From contig OY969917.1 of NCBI GenBank assembly GCA_963704565.1, positions 1,922,001 to 1,986,000 on the forward strand: a stretch of DNA of 64,000 nt, written 5' to 3'. This DNA is from Rhodoblastus sp963704565 (GTDB lineage: Bacteria > Pseudomonadota > Alphaproteobacteria > Rhizobiales > Beijerinckiaceae). The notes under the pieces are model-generated. The model had not been told where the DNA came from. It saw nothing but the letters and a program-made list of their open reading frames with translations, and ran no database searches. Shown one piece after another: positions 43,244 to 54,401 of the stretch (positions are counted from its first letter, which is position 1; every line of letters starts with the position of its first letter). The position numbers and the translations under genes are program-made.

Positions 43244-45031
43244 TCAGGCGACAGCGGCGCCGTCCGCGACCGCGCCGATGATTTGCGCGCGTTCGGCGAT
43301 CTGGACACGGATATAGACCGGAACCTGACGGCGGCTTTTCGCGCGCGGATAGGGCAATTCCTCGACGCTCTTGCCTTCCGGATAAAGTGCTTCGTACTCG
43401 GCCCAATTATCGAAGGCGAGCCTTTCGACATTGTCGACAAAGGTTTCAGCCGGCGCGTTTTCGGCGAGGATCAGCAAGTGATCGTCCAGTTCGACATGGT
43501 AATAGGTGAAGACCTTGGGGACCGATGTTTCGCGCATGATCGACGTGTCGTTGACGAGCGCCCCGGCCTGGATCAGCGCGCCGTCGATCAGCAAGGCGTG
43601 ATCGGGCGACACCAGCAGGTCGCGCGACGGCGTGTTTTCGCCCAGCGCGCCGGCCTTGACGCGGATCGGCGTCACGCGCAGCGGATCGGCGAAGACGGTC
43701 GAAATCGTCTGACGGCCGAGCCAGGCGACCGGCTTGACCGCACCGTCCGCCGTCACGACAAGATCGCCGTGTTTCAGCGTCTCGATGGCCGCTTCACCAT
43801 CGGGCGTGCGGATCATCGTGCCAGCCATGAAGCAATAGGTCGTCTCGAGGACGCCGCCCGAAGAAACAAAAACGTCCCCGGCTTCGGTCGAATTGCCGAA
43901 GGTGAGCGTATCGACGGTCGTCCCATCGCTCTTAACGGTGACGACGTCCGGGTTAATAAGCGAAACCGAGACCTCGTTATTTCCGAGGAAGCCCGACTGG
44001 ACCGGCGTGATGATTTTGTCCCCCGCGTTGAAATTATCGATCACGCCATGAAAGGCGTTGTCGCCCGCGCCGGAAAGGTCGAGAACGCCCGTGCCGCTGT
44101 ATGTGCCGGCGAAGGTCACCGAAGGGTCGACGCTCGTCGTGCCCACGGCGCCTTTAAAGACCAGGTCGCTGTCGCCATTATTGGCGATGTCGAAGGCCGT
44201 CGCCGTCGTTCCGTTCGGATCGACCGCATGGGAGAAAGTCAGCTCGCCGGTCGCCGTCACCGTTCCGTCGCCGCTGAAATATTTGCCGCCGCCGGCGGCG
44301 CCGACATCCACCACGCCCGCGCCGGTCAGAGCGCTGTTCGCGCCCAGGACCATGCCCGTGGCCTCCTGCAGCGTCGCGCCGGCGGCGAGCTCGACGGTCG
44401 CGCCGCCGTTGACCGCCGCATTCAAGCCGCCGAGAGCTAAGGTTCCACCGGAAATTTCCAGCGTCTGATCCGCGTTGGTCAGCGAAATCCCGGTGCTGGC
44501 GTGGACCGTCGTTGTGCTGGAGCCATTGATGTTCAGCGTGCCGCCAAGGGCGGAATCGATCGCCAGATGAAGGCCGTAATTGGTCCCCGTCGAACCCGAA
44601 AGGTCGAGGTTCAAGACCCCGCCGCTGGCCTCGACCGTCCCGGCGCCGGAGCCGCCATAGGTGATTTCCTTCGCATCGACCGTCCCGTAGCCGGTCAGCG
44701 CGGCGCCAGGCTGAACCTTTATGTTTTGCCCCGCCGCGTTCAACACGCCGCCGGCGAGCGTGAGGCCGCCGGCGCCGATATAGACCGCGCCATCGACGTT
44801 CAGCGTATTCGCGCCCAGCGCCAGAATCGGGTCGCCGGCGCCTTCGAGCGTCAGGCTGCCGATCGTTGCCGTCGCGACATCGAAATTGATGGTCGCCGCG
44901 CTGGTCTCATTGATCACGACGATGTCAGTTGTGCCGCTCTCACCCGGATAAGCCGAACTCGGCGACCAATTTCTTGCCAAGTCCCAACTGCTGCCGTCGG
45001 CGTTGCCGGTCCAGGTATAAGTCTTCGCCAT
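43244..45031 (-). CDS. Repeat-rich surface protein with C-terminal Hint domain
   Basis: 595 residues. The first about 390 are glycine/alanine/threonine-rich beta-solenoid-like repeats (YTWTGNADGSSWDLARNWSP, GAGGLTLAGGVLNAAG, LEISGGTLALGGLNAAVNGG) resembling autotransporter passengers. Then a Hint (hedgehog/intein) domain begins at CFMAGTMIRTPDGEAAIETL and includes SPDHALLIDGALIQAGALV, with the nucleophilic Cys and conserved His. Hint domains can self-cleave; whether this one releases the passenger is unknown. No signal peptide or autotransporter barrel is seen, so export would need type I or another route. ATG 45031 follows GGAGAG. Proteins of this design are common in methylotrophic alphaproteobacteria. 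Confidence 0.8.
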   Translation of the reverse strand: MAKTYTWTGNADGSSWDLARNWSPSSAYPGESGTTDIVVINETSAATINFDVATATIGSLTLEGAGDPILALGANTLNVDGAVYIGAGGLTLAGGVLNAAGQNIKVQPGAALTGYGTVDAKEITYGGSGAGTVEASGGVLNLDLSGSTGTNYGLHLAIDSALGGTLNINGSSTTTVHASTGISLTNADQTLEISGGTLALGGLNAAVNGGATVELAAGATLQEATGMVLGANSALTGAGVVDVGAAGGGKYFSGDGTVTATGELTFSHAVDPNGTTATAFDIANNGDSDLVFKGAVGTTSVDPSVTFAGTYSGTGVLDLSGAGDNAFHGVIDNFNAGDKIITPVQSGFLGNNEVSVSLINPDVVTVKSDGTTVDTLTFGNSTEAGDVFVSSGGVLETTYCFMAGTMIRTPDGEAAIETLKHGDLVVTADGAVKPVAWLGRQTISTVFADPLRVTPIRVKAGALGENTPSRDLLVSPDHALLIDGALIQAGALVNDTSIMRETSVPKVFTYYHVELDDHLLILAENAPAETFVDNVERLAFDNWAEYEALYPEGKSVEELPYPRAKSRRQVPVYIRVQIAERAQIIGAVADGAAVA

Positions 45032-45241
45032 GTCGCTCTCCAAAATTCGAATGCCGCTGCAACGCGGTGACTCGACGCGCCCAATTCAATCCGCCGATCC
45101 CGCCTGCCGAACGCCCGTTCGAATGCGGCTTCGATCTTGTCCTTCAGACATAACCTTACGTCAGCCACAAGCCAAGAGCCGCCGTCGGGCTTGAGACGTT
45201 TTCATCGAAAGATCATTTGAATTGCATGTTTTCCAGCGGAC

Positions 45242-45796
45242 TTAACGGCTCAAATCATTCCATTTGGCGTCTTCCTCGACCTGCGCCGCATCGTATCGGT
45301 CCTGCCAGGCTTCGACGCCGCCCGGAAACCAGAACACTTTGGCATAGCCAAGCATGAGAGCCCGTTTGGCGGCGTTCCAGCTTCCCCAGCAGCGCGCATG
45401 GCAGAAGACCAACATCGGCCTGCCCTTGTCGCCGCCGCTCAGCGCGGCAAGGCGCTCGCCGAAATGGCGCTGGAACTCGGGACTGGCGTCGCCGAAGCCG
45501 CCGCCCGCCAACCAGACCGCGCCGGGAATGGACATATGGACCGGCAGCCAGGGCATGTCGGGCGAGGCGCCCGGCGGTTTCGGCGGCGCTTCCGCGACAT
45601 CGATCAGCAGCGCGCCTTCGGCCTTGAGTTTCGCGACCTCCGCCGCGTTCACGACCGTGGCGCCGGCCAATGTCGGCGGCGTTTCGCCATGCATCGGCCC
45701 CGTCCACAGGCCCGTCGGCTCCTTCACGCCGGCAAGGGCGTGAGCCATGGCGAAGAGAAGCGCGGCCGCCGCCACGGGTAAAAATTTCGCGCGCAT
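45242..45796 (-). CDS. PQQ-dependent catabolism-associated rhodanese-like protein (CxxxCW)
   Basis: 184 residues, secreted (signal peptide VAAAALLFAMAHALAG). A rhodanese-like domain with VVNAAEVAKL, LLIDVAEAPPKP and the signature FCHARCWGSWNAAKRAL, in which the Cys-x3-Cys-Trp marks the family linked to PQQ alcohol dehydrogenases. Probably acts in the periplasm in electron relay or maturation; the mechanism is unknown. Last of three genes with the SoxYZ-like carrier (1 base apart) and the zinc hydrolase. Confidence 0.8.
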   Translation of the reverse strand: MRAKFLPVAAAALLFAMAHALAGVKEPTGLWTGPMHGETPPTLAGATVVNAAEVAKLKAEGALLIDVAEAPPKPPGASPDMPWLPVHMSIPGAVWLAGGGFGDASPEFQRHFGERLAALSGGDKGRPMLVFCHARCWGSWNAAKRALMLGYAKVFWFPGGVEAWQDRYDAAQVEEDAKWNDLSR

Positions 45797-45797
45797 G

Positions 45798-46613
45798 TCA
45801 GTCGGTCACCCGCGGGATGTCGAAGTCGCGGCGCCATCGGCTGTTCCGGCTGTCGGTGACTTCGACCGTCAGCCGCCCCGAGGATTGGGGAACGAGACCG
45901 AAGGACAGGACCGGATTGGCGGCGAGCGAAATCCCCGAATCCATGGCGAACACGTCCTTGTCGCCGTCGCGCACCGTCACCTTGTCGATATAGCGCGCCG
46001 GCGTATAGAGCCGCGTCAGCTGGTTCATCTGCATCCCGTTGAAATTGGGATGACGGATCATCAGCTTCGTCTGGACCGGAACGCCGGGCTGGACCGGGCC
46101 GGCGAATTTCAGCCTGATGTCGCCGGCGCCCTTGAGGGCCGCCGCCTCGCCTTCGCCCATCGGCGCCGAACAGCCGCCCGAGGCCTTGACGAATTTCACG
46201 TCGGCGACGAGCGCGCCGTCGCGCGTTTCGGCCACCGCATGGACATTGGTGTAGCTGTTGACGCGAACCCTGAATTTCATGACATGCGGATCGGCGGCGG
46301 GGCCGAAGACGATATGCGCCACGACCGGCATCGGATTGTCGTCGATGATCAGCCACAGCGCCTTGACCTTGTCGGCGGGCGTCAGGGTCACTTGGATCGG
46401 CACGATCGCCGCGTCCTCGGCGCGGTCGGGCGCTACGAGCGCCACGACGCCTTGGGACGGCGCGGCGGTCCTGCCGTGAAACAACTTCTTTTCGAGCTCC
46501 TGCCAGCGGCTTTGGCGCGCCGTCGCGCTGTCGGCGTCCTCGGCATGGCTGGGCGCGGCGTTGAGGCCGAGCGCGCACAGGCCGAAAAGCGCGGTCGCAA
46601 ATCGCATTTTCAT
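45798..46613 (-). CDS. Quinoprotein dehydrogenase-associated SoxYZ-like carrier
   Basis: 271 residues, signal peptide to about SHAEDAD. An N-terminal SoxY-like half ends in ASGGCSAP, the place of the sulfur-carrying Cys of SoxY. The C-terminal SoxZ-like half has IRHPNFNGMQMNQLTRLYTP, YIDKVTVRDGDKDVF and SGRLTVEVTDS. Such SoxYZ fusions occur beside PQQ alcohol dehydrogenases and are thought to take part in a periplasmic relay. AGGAGG lies before ATG 46613. Middle gene of the module. Confidence 0.8.
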   Translation of the reverse strand: MKMRFATALFGLCALGLNAAPSHAEDADSATARQSRWQELEKKLFHGRTAAPSQGVVALVAPDRAEDAAIVPIQVTLTPADKVKALWLIIDDNPMPVVAHIVFGPAADPHVMKFRVRVNSYTNVHAVAETRDGALVADVKFVKASGGCSAPMGEGEAAALKGAGDIRLKFAGPVQPGVPVQTKLMIRHPNFNGMQMNQLTRLYTPARYIDKVTVRDGDKDVFAMDSGISLAANPVLSFGLVPQSSGRLTVEVTDSRNSRWRRDFDIPRVTD

Positions 46614-46621
46614 GCATCCTC

Positions 46622-47536
46622 CTATTGCCACTCGAGTTCGGAATAGGCTTCGGCGACATTCCTCTGGTTGTAGTCGTCGAACAATTTCCATTTGTCGCGT
46701 TCGGATTGCGCGACATGGCGCATGGCGTGTTCGATCGAGCCGCCGCCGTCGATTTCCGCCCGCACGCCGTCGCGCAAGGCGGTCAGATAAAGCAGGAGCG
46801 CCGCCGAAGCCGGCTCGAAATCGACGCTCGCCGGCCCGTGTCCCGGGACGGCCCTGCCATGGTTCTGTTTTCGCATCGCCTCCAGTTCGGCGATCCAGCC
46901 GGGCAGACTGCCGTCGAGCGGCGGTATCCGCCCGACGAACAGCAGATCGGCAGGCAGGAACAGGCCGCTCGCCGTGTCGAGCAGCGACAGGTCGGAGGTC
47001 GTATGCGCCGGCTTGTGGGCGGCCAGCACGATCCGCCGCCCGCCGAGATCGATCTCGTCCCGCTCCGTCACCACCCTGGTCGGGGGGACCAAGGGGCCGA
47101 CATTGCTTTCGCCCAGCAAGCCGACCAGCCGCTTGCGGTAGAAGTCGCCGCGCATCGCCAAAGCTTCGGGCAGATTGCGGTGGCCGATGAAAACCGGCCG
47201 GTCGTCCAGGAACGCGCCGGCGCCGAAAAAATGATCGGGATGGCCATGGCTCAGCACGACATGGCTGATCGGCTTGTCGGTCTTGTCCCGGATCATCCGG
47301 CGCAGCAGGCGCCCGTCGGCGAGGCTGCCGCCGCTCTCGGTCACCAGCACCGACTTTTCGCCGACGATGAAGCCGATATTGGCGATGCCGTCGAGATTGG
47401 CGGCGTCGGCCTCGGCGTCGACGCCGCGCCTGATGAAAACCGAAGGCGCAACCTCTGCAAGCGCGAAATTTTCCGCGCGCGAGTCCGCCGGCAGGCAGCA
47501 CAGGCACAGGCCCGCGCCAAAGGCGCGGCGGGTCAT
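46622..47536 (-). CDS. Quinoprotein relay system zinc metallohydrolase-like protein
   Basis: 304 residues, metallo-beta-lactamase fold. It has a Tat-like leader (MTRRAFGAGLCLCCLP), FIVGEKSVLVTESGG, the zinc motif VVLSHGHPDHFFGAG, HKPAHTTSDLSLLD and VPGHGPASVDF. In methylotrophs homologues sit with the SoxYZ-like and CxxxCW proteins next to xoxF/mxaF-type genes. Start 47536 is chosen because GGAAGGAC lies upstream and the leader begins there. First gene of the module; no dehydrogenase gene is in the window. Confidence 0.8.
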   Translation of the reverse strand: MTRRAFGAGLCLCCLPADSRAENFALAEVAPSVFIRRGVDAEADAANLDGIANIGFIVGEKSVLVTESGGSLADGRLLRRMIRDKTDKPISHVVLSHGHPDHFFGAGAFLDDRPVFIGHRNLPEALAMRGDFYRKRLVGLLGESNVGPLVPPTRVVTERDEIDLGGRRIVLAAHKPAHTTSDLSLLDTASGLFLPADLLFVGRIPPLDGSLPGWIAELEAMRKQNHGRAVPGHGPASVDFEPASAALLLYLTALRDGVRAEIDGGGSIEHAMRHVAQSERDKWKLFDDYNQRNVAEAYSELEWQ

Positions 47537-47619
47537 GTCAAAAGTCCTTCCGCGCGACACGGCTTGCCTCCGGTCTGGAGGATGGGACGCGCCCGCGCGA
47601 TTGACGACTTAATTTTAAC

Positions 47620-48525
47620 TCAGAACGGCAGGTTGAACACGCGATTGGGCAGAAATTCGCCGCGCTCGACCACGCCCGAGGCGATCACCACGCCCGAACA
47701 GACGGCATAGGCGGCCCCTTCCGCCGGCGCGTCGCGTCCGCGCAGGATCACCGACTGGCCGCGCCGCGCCCGCGCCGCCATATTGCGGTCGAGCAGGATG
47801 CAAGGCAGTTCGGTGAGGCCGGCTTCGACGCCGAGCATGTCCTCATGCGCCAATTCCGGCGCTTCCAGCAAGTCTTCGAGCGGCGCCGAATTTTCCTCGA
47901 AAAACGGCCCCACCCGCGTGCGGCGCAAGGCTGTGACATGGGCATGGCAGCCGAGCGCCCGGCCGAGGTCGCGGGCGATGGCGCGGACGTAAGTGCCCTT
48001 GCCGCATTCGGCCTCCAGCACCGCCTCGTCGCGCTCTGCGCTCACAAGGCGCAAAGCGTGGACGGTCACCGGGCGGGGCTTGAGCTCCACCGTCTCGCCG
48101 TCGCGGGCGAGATCATAGGCGCGCTCGCCATTGATCTTGATCGCGGAAAAGGCCGGCGGCTGCTGCATGATCTCGCCGGTGAAGCGCGGCAGCAGCGCGC
48201 TGATCGCCGCCGGGTCCGGCCGCGCGTCGCTGGTCGCGACCGCGCGCCCCTCGGCGTCGTCGGTGTCGGTCTCGACGCCCCAGCGCACGGTGAAGCGATA
48301 GGCCTTTTCGCCATCCTGAACGAAGGGCACGGTCTTGGTGGCTTCGCCGAAGGCGATAGGCAAAACGCCCGAAGCGAGCGGGTCGAGCGTTCCGGCGTGG
48401 CCGGCCTTTTTGGCGTTGAACAGGCGTTTCAGCCTGGACACGGCCTGGGTCGAGGTGAGCCCGACCGGCTTGTCGAGCACGACCCAGCCATTGACTTCGA
48501 CGCAGGTGGAGCGGGGCGCGTTCAA
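47620..48525 (-). CDS. truB: tRNA pseudouridine(55) synthase
   Basis: Makes the universal pseudouridine in the T-loop of tRNAs. 301 residues: GWVVLDKPVGLTSTQAVSRL, KKAGHAGTLDPLASGVLPIA with the catalytic Asp, the KAYRFTVRWG strand, QQPPAFSAIKINGERAYDLA, and a C-terminal PUA-like part. Overlaps rbfA by four bases; last gene of the rimP-nusA-infB operon. Confidence 0.96.
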   Translation of the reverse strand: MNAPRSTCVEVNGWVVLDKPVGLTSTQAVSRLKRLFNAKKAGHAGTLDPLASGVLPIAFGEATKTVPFVQDGEKAYRFTVRWGVETDTDDAEGRAVATSDARPDPAAISALLPRFTGEIMQQPPAFSAIKINGERAYDLARDGETVELKPRPVTVHALRLVSAERDEAVLEAECGKGTYVRAIARDLGRALGCHAHVTALRRTRVGPFFEENSAPLEDLLEAPELAHEDMLGVEAGLTELPCILLDRNMAARARRGQSVILRGRDAPAEGAAYAVCSGVVIASGVVERGEFLPNRVFNLPF

Positions 48526-48947
48526 CTTTCGTCCTCATCCTCGTCCTCTGCGGGTGGCGTCGCCAGATCCCGCGCCACCTTGGGCGAGTGCAGCAGCGCG
48601 TCGATCTTCGCGGCGTTGGCGAAGGACTCGTCCACCTTGAAGCGGATTTCCGGCGCATATTTCAGATTGATGCGATGGGCGACCTCGCCGCGCAGGAATT
48701 TCCTGTGGCGGTCGAGAATGGCGACGATCTGCGCCTGCGCCTTGCCGCCGAGCGGCATGACATAAATGGTGGCGAGCTTGAGATCGGGGCTCATCCTCAC
48801 CGACGGAACGGTGACCACCAGGCCGGCCAGTTCGGGATCGTCGATTTCGCCACGCGATAGCATTTGCGCCACGGCGTGGCGGATCAGTTCGGCCACCCGC
48901 AACATGCGCTGGCTGGGCTCGCCGCCCTTGTGATGAAGTCTGGACAT
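48522..48947 (-). CDS. rbfA: Ribosome-binding factor A
   Basis: Late 30S maturation and cold-shock factor, KH-like fold. 141 residues: SQRMLRVAELIRHAVAQML, DDPELAGLVVTVPSVRMSPD, ATIYVMPLGG and YAPEIRFKVDESF, with an acidic tail (EDEDEDES). ATG 48947 with AGAGGCAACC upstream is chosen. Confidence 0.94.
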   Translation of the reverse strand: MSRLHHKGGEPSQRMLRVAELIRHAVAQMLSRGEIDDPELAGLVVTVPSVRMSPDLKLATIYVMPLGGKAQAQIVAILDRHRKFLRGEVAHRINLKYAPEIRFKVDESFANAAKIDALLHSPKVARDLATPPAEDEDEDES

Positions 48948-49044
48948 GGTTGCCTCTGGCAAGCGCCGACAGGCGCGGCGCAGCAGCATTCCGGCGACAT
49001 GAGCGCCGCCCGGCCCGCAAGGGCCGGGCTAGGAGCGAACGCGA

Positions 49045-49090
49045 CCGGTAGGGCGTCTGTCAGGACGCCCGTCTGACGACGGGCTACCGG
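49045..49090 (-). ncRNA. Possible structured element (three-way junction) between infB and rbfA
   Basis: Nested pairing: outer stem CCGGTAG (49045-49051) with CTACCGG (49084-49090); inside it GGCGTC/GACGCC (49052-49069) and CCGTC/GACGG (49069-49082), each with a short loop. Further hairpins flank it: CCGGCCC..GGGCCGG to the left and GCCGAACGC-TTT-GCGTTCGGC (49105-49125) next to the infB stop. Transcribed within the operon. No Rfam class is recognised; it could be a processing site or structured spacer. Confidence 0.5.
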
Positions 49091-49132
49091 CTGACGCGAG
49101 GGGCGCCGAACGCTTTGCGTTCGGCAACGTAA

Positions 49133-51843
<2,711 letters not shown>

Positions 51844-51847
<4 letters not shown>

Positions 51848-52623
51848 GCGTCCCGAGAAATTTCGCCCGGCGGCCGATCGCCCCCGGCCCCGTCTCGACC
51901 TGCTGCGCCAGAGGCTTCGCAGTCCTGCCCGAATGCCTCGTTCGCTGTCAAATCCGCGCCTCTTTCGGAGCCGCTCTTATCGTCATCGCCGCGATATAGC
52001 GCAAGTCGCCGTGCGGAAGCGAGAAAAACCTTTGCGGCGGCGCCCTGCTGAAGCGCGGCGTGAACCACATTTCCCCGTCCGAGCGCCGAATCCATCTCGT
52101 CGATGGTCAGGATTTCGAATTCCGGCGGCGTCCGGTCGCCGAAGCGGCGGCGCAGCGCCTGCCGCAATTTGCGTTTGCCGTCGGCCGCGCCGTCGCGGGC
52201 ATGAACCAGAGCGGCGATCTTGCCGGAAGCGATCGCCGCCTCGACCTTGGCGAAGCCGGTCGCCACCAGCCCCGCCTTGTTGGCGAGCGCAAGGCCCTGG
52301 GCGGCGTCGCGCGCCAGAAGCGTTTCGATCAGATCGGGCAGATCGGGCGAAGCGATCGCCTTGTCGCGCAGGCCGCGCGAAAAGAGCTGTTTTTTCACCG
52401 CCTGCGCGACGAGGGCCCTGGAAAGCCCGACCCAGACGCCGCGCCCCGGCAATTTGCGCTTGAGATCGGGGACCACGGCGCGATCGGGCCCCAGGACGAA
52501 ACGGATCAGATCTTCAGGCGCCCGCGTTTCGCGAGTCACAATACAGCTGCGCTCCGGCCCCGCCCCCGCAAGGGGGGCGGCCGGTTCGCGCCGATCCTGT
52601 CCCGTCTCCAACGCCAAAACCAA
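51844..52623 (-). CDS. YlxR/DUF448 RNA-binding protein with L7Ae-like domain
   Basis: 259 residues. The N-terminal YlxR domain has RSCIVTRETRAPEDLIRFVLG and PDLKRKLPGRGVWV; the second domain (AQGLALANKAGLVATGFAKV, GKIAALVHARDGA) is L7Ae-like. Standard alphaproteobacterial fusion between nusA and infB, presumed to bind RNA during ribosome assembly or transcription; exact role unknown. The C-terminus (after about residue 215) is variable and acidic. Confidence 0.88.
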
Positions 52624-52660
52624 CCTGCCTTTCGTCCGGACCCCGCATCAAGCGATTCCA

Positions 52661-52786
52661 TACAGTTTCCGCAAGATTGCTGCGCAATCCGCGAAAACGC
52701 GCTGGCGCGAAAATCCGTGATGTTGCGAGCGGATTTTCGCGCCAAAGGAATACGCATTCCGCATGGTCATGCGGAATGCGTATCGC
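52661..52786. repeat. Three-hairpin intergenic repeat, copy B
   Basis: Counterpart of 25121-25246. Hairpin 1: GTTTCCGCAAGATTGC region; hairpin 2: perfect 13-bp GGCGCGAAAATCC/GGATTTTCGCGCC; hairpin 3: ATACGCATTCCGCATG-GT-CATGCGGAATGCGTAT (52751-52784). Differences from copy A in hairpin 3 are paired, preserving the stem. The nusA stop codon (52767-52769) lies in the loop/arm of hairpin 3. Confidence 0.85.
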
Positions 52787-54383
52787 CGCCTTCTTCCGCC
52801 TCGCCGTCTTCGCCTTCGGCGTGTGCGACAAGATCGGCCTCGTCCACCCAGCCCATCTTGACGCGGGCGCGCATGACGATGGACTCGGCCTCGTCGCGGC
52901 TCACCTCGAGGCCTTCGAAATAGCCCGGCGTGCGCACGGTCTCGCCGTTCTTCTTCTCGGTCCAGCCGACGAGATCGTCGGTGGCGCAGCCCGCCAGATC
53001 CTCGATGGTCTTCACCTCGTTCTCGCCGAGCTTGACCATCATCGGGGTGGTGACGCCCTCGATCTCGCGCAATTCGTCGGCGACGCCGAGCTCCTTGCGG
53101 CGCTCGTCCAGTTCGGCTTCGATTCGCGCCAGATAATCGCGGGCGCGGTTCTGGATTTCCGCCGCTGTGTCGGCGTCGAAGCCTTCGATCGCCTCGACTT
53201 CCCCGGCGTCGACAAAGGCCAGCTCCTCCACCGAGCGGAAACCTTCGGAAGCCAGCAGCTGGCCGACCACCTCGTCGACGTCGAGCGCCTGCATGAAGGC
53301 CTGGGTGCGTTCGACGAATTCCTTCTGCCGGCGCTCGGATTCCTCGGCCTCGGTCAGGATGTCGATGTCCCAGCCGGTGAGCTGCGAGGCGAGGCGCACG
53401 TTCTGGCCGCGCCGGCCGATGGCCAGCGACAACTGGTCGTCCGGCACCACCACTTCGATGCGCGAGCTATCCTCGTCGAGCACCACCTTGACCACTTCCG
53501 CCGGCTGAAGCGCGTTGACGATGAAGGTCGCGGCGTCGATCGACCAGGGAATGATGTCGATCTTCTCGCCCTGAAGCTCGTTGACCACCGCCTGGACGCG
53601 CGAGCCGCGCATGCCGACGCAGGCGCCGACCGGATCGATCGAGGAATCGCGCGAGGTCACGGCGATCTTGGCGCGCGAGCCGGGGTCGCGGGCGACCGAC
53701 CTCACTTCGATCACGCCGTCGTAGATTTCCGGCACTTCCTGCTGGAACAGCTTGGCCATGAATTGCGGATGGGTGCGCGACAGGAAAATCTGCGGCCCGC
53801 GCTGCTCGCGGCGGACGTCATAAACATAGGCGCGCACGCGGTCGCCGGGGCGGAACAATTCGCGCGGGATCATTTCGTCGCGGCGGATGATCGCCTCGGC
53901 GCGGCCGAGATCGACGATCACATTGCCATATTCGACGCGCTTGACGACGCCGTTGATGATGTCGCCGATGCGGTCCTTGTATTCGTCATACTGGCGGTCG
54001 CGCTCGGCCTCGCGCACTTTCTGCACGATGACCTGCTTGGCCGACTGGGCGGCGATGCGGCCGAATTCGAGCGGCGGCAGCTTGTCGGCGATCCAGTCGC
54101 CCACCTCGGCGGCCGGATTGAGCTTGCGGGCGTCGGCGAGCAAAACCTGGGTGGCGTCGTTCTCGACCTGATCGACCACCAGCATGAGGCGCGAATAACG
54201 GGTCTCGCCGGTGCGCGGATCGATTTCGACGCGGATTTCCGTCTCCTGCCCGTAACGCGAGCGCGCCGCCTTGGCCATTGCGTCCTCCATCGAGGCGAGC
54301 ACGATCGAGCGGTCGATCGACTTGTCGCGGGCGACGGCGTCGGCGATCTGCAAAAGCTCCAACCGGTTGGCGCTGACGGCCAT
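52767..54383 (-). CDS. nusA: Transcription termination/antitermination factor NusA
   Basis: 538 residues. N-terminal RNA-polymerase-binding domain (ANRLELLQIADAVARDKSID), S1 (GDIINGVVKRVEYGNVIVDL), KH1/KH2 (VGACVGMRGSRVQAVVNELQ, LAIGRRGQNVRLASQLTGWD) and C-terminal helix-hairpin-helix repeats (EELAFVDAGEVEAIEGFD, TPMMVKLGENEVKTIEDLAG). The last codons (GDTHSA-stop) are supplied by hairpin 3 of the three-hairpin repeat, suggesting the repeat inserted at the gene's 3' end. Confidence 0.96.
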   Translation of the reverse strand: MAVSANRLELLQIADAVARDKSIDRSIVLASMEDAMAKAARSRYGQETEIRVEIDPRTGETRYSRLMLVVDQVENDATQVLLADARKLNPAAEVGDWIADKLPPLEFGRIAAQSAKQVIVQKVREAERDRQYDEYKDRIGDIINGVVKRVEYGNVIVDLGRAEAIIRRDEMIPRELFRPGDRVRAYVYDVRREQRGPQIFLSRTHPQFMAKLFQQEVPEIYDGVIEVRSVARDPGSRAKIAVTSRDSSIDPVGACVGMRGSRVQAVVNELQGEKIDIIPWSIDAATFIVNALQPAEVVKVVLDEDSSRIEVVVPDDQLSLAIGRRGQNVRLASQLTGWDIDILTEAEESERRQKEFVERTQAFMQALDVDEVVGQLLASEGFRSVEELAFVDAGEVEAIEGFDADTAAEIQNRARDYLARIEAELDERRKELGVADELREIEGVTTPMMVKLGENEVKTIEDLAGCATDDLVGWTEKKNGETVRTPGYFEGLEVSRDEAESIVMRARVKMGWVDEADLVAHAEGEDGEAEEGGDTHSA

Positions 54384-54401
54384 TGATATTCTCCTGAGTG
54401 A

